Below, one piece after another: positions 36,877-37,190 of a stretch of DNA of 37,190 nt. Every line of letters starts with the position of its first letter. Within the stretch, counting starts at the first letter, position 1. The stretch is taken from contig CAZDRB010000003.1 in the NCBI GenBank assembly GCA_964507925.1, positions 1 to 37,190 of the forward strand, written 5' to 3'. Under the pieces are notes generated by a model. It saw nothing but the letters and a program-made list of their open reading frames with translations. It was not told where the DNA came from and did not search any database. The stretch is from CAZDRB01 sp964507925. Its GTDB lineage: Bacteria > Patescibacteriota > Microgenomatia > UBA1400 > UBA12108. The translations under genes and the position numbers were made by a program.

Positions 36877-37190
36877 ATGAAGTCGTCAGCTATTCGTGCT
36901 AAATATCTCAAGTTTTTCCAGGATCGTGGTCACAGAGTTGTGCCTGCCGCACCCCTTATCCCACCCGACGACCCCACGACACTCTTTACAAGTAGCGGCA
37001 TGCAACAGCTCGTTCCCTATTTAAAAGGCGAGATACATCCTATGGGTAATCGACTCGTCGATTCTCAGCCAAGTTTTCGCGCCGAAGACATCGAAGAAAT
37101 CGGCGACAACCGCCACACCACCATGTTCGAGATGCTTGGCAACTGGAGTCTAGGTGATTACTTTAAAGAAGATCAGCTCGCCTGGATCTG
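36877..37190 (+). CDS. alaS: Alanyl-tRNA synthetase, N-terminal part
   Basis: The frame runs from ATG 36877 to the window end (104 full codons). It shows the class II catalytic start of AlaRS: KYLKFFQDRGHRVVP, LFTSSGMQQLVPYLKGE, QPSFRAEDIEEIGDNRHTT and FEMLGNWSLGDYFK. It charges tRNA-Ala. The gene has an extended -10 seven bases before the ATG and no ribosome site. The rest of the protein is outside the window. Confidence 0.95.
   Translation, partial: MKSSAIRAKYLKFFQDRGHRVVPAAPLIPPDDPTTLFTSSGMQQLVPYLKGEIHPMGNRLVDSQPSFRAEDIEEIGDNRHTTMFEMLGNWSLGDYFKEDQLAWI

Overview
The window looks like part of a Patescibacteria (Candidate Phyla Radiation) chromosome, perhaps Microgenomates. The evidence is a compact, tightly overlapping core block with reduced versions of universal genes: an IF-2 that starts at its G domain, a Lon ATPase with no protease domain, and a DHH phosphoesterase relative with no DHH motif. 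TGA is read as stop. The assignment rests on gene content and style only; no marker tree was possible.

Layout. About 1-22,800 is an accessory island, more AT-rich than the rest, that ends in a serine recombinase. It carries metal and thiol functions in four blocks. (1) 386-2686, plus strand: a small ArsR-type regulator, an OmpR-type response regulator and a histidine kinase. (2) 2754-6712, plus strand: five envelope genes, namely an orphan PCCGN/PDCNHG protein, a CcmH-like Cys motif fused to DUF1573, a second DUF1573 protein, a rhodanese-DUF1573 fusion and a CcdA-like electron carrier. (3) 6717-13432, minus strand: a CopB-type copper ATPase with a YHS protein, a CsoR/CstR-family repressor, a Met-rich exported protein and small membrane proteins; then a CmtR-like ArsR repressor with two CDF-type transporters. 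(4) 13498-19693, minus strand: a BlaI/BlaR1-like pair and a six-gene operon with a DsbA-type oxidoreductase, a CASC membrane protein, a DUF3105 protein, a Cys-rich GDCCVxC-type protein, a multicopper oxidase and an alpha/beta hydrolase. 19,851-22,827 is the mobility module: a DUF5659 protein, small ORFs, a winged-helix protein and the recombinase.

The core block (about 22,803-37,190) is all on the plus strand: an acidic 41-residue ORF, nusA, infB, a degenerate DHH protein, an orphan membrane protein, rpsO, pnp, a protease-less lon, an RNase J gene, ftsK, a RodZ-like gene, two small envelope proteins, a NUDIX hydrolase and the start of alaS.

Regulation can be read directly in several places. 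Three 11-bp direct repeats of TTTCATCYT lie before 2754, 7966 and 11309 and probably form the response-regulator regulon, which would link blocks 2 and 3. Two TACANNTGTA boxes overlap the -10 elements of the blaI-like gene and the dsbA operon. A perfect inverted repeat covers the promoter and start codon of the CmtR-like gene. nusA has a promoter followed by a terminator-like hairpin in its leader. Several genes in both halves have a -10 element only 6-7 bases before the start codon, which suggests leaderless mRNAs. The best candidate for an undescribed system is the 2754-6712 cluster: an envelope thiol/persulfide relay apparently co-regulated with copper export.
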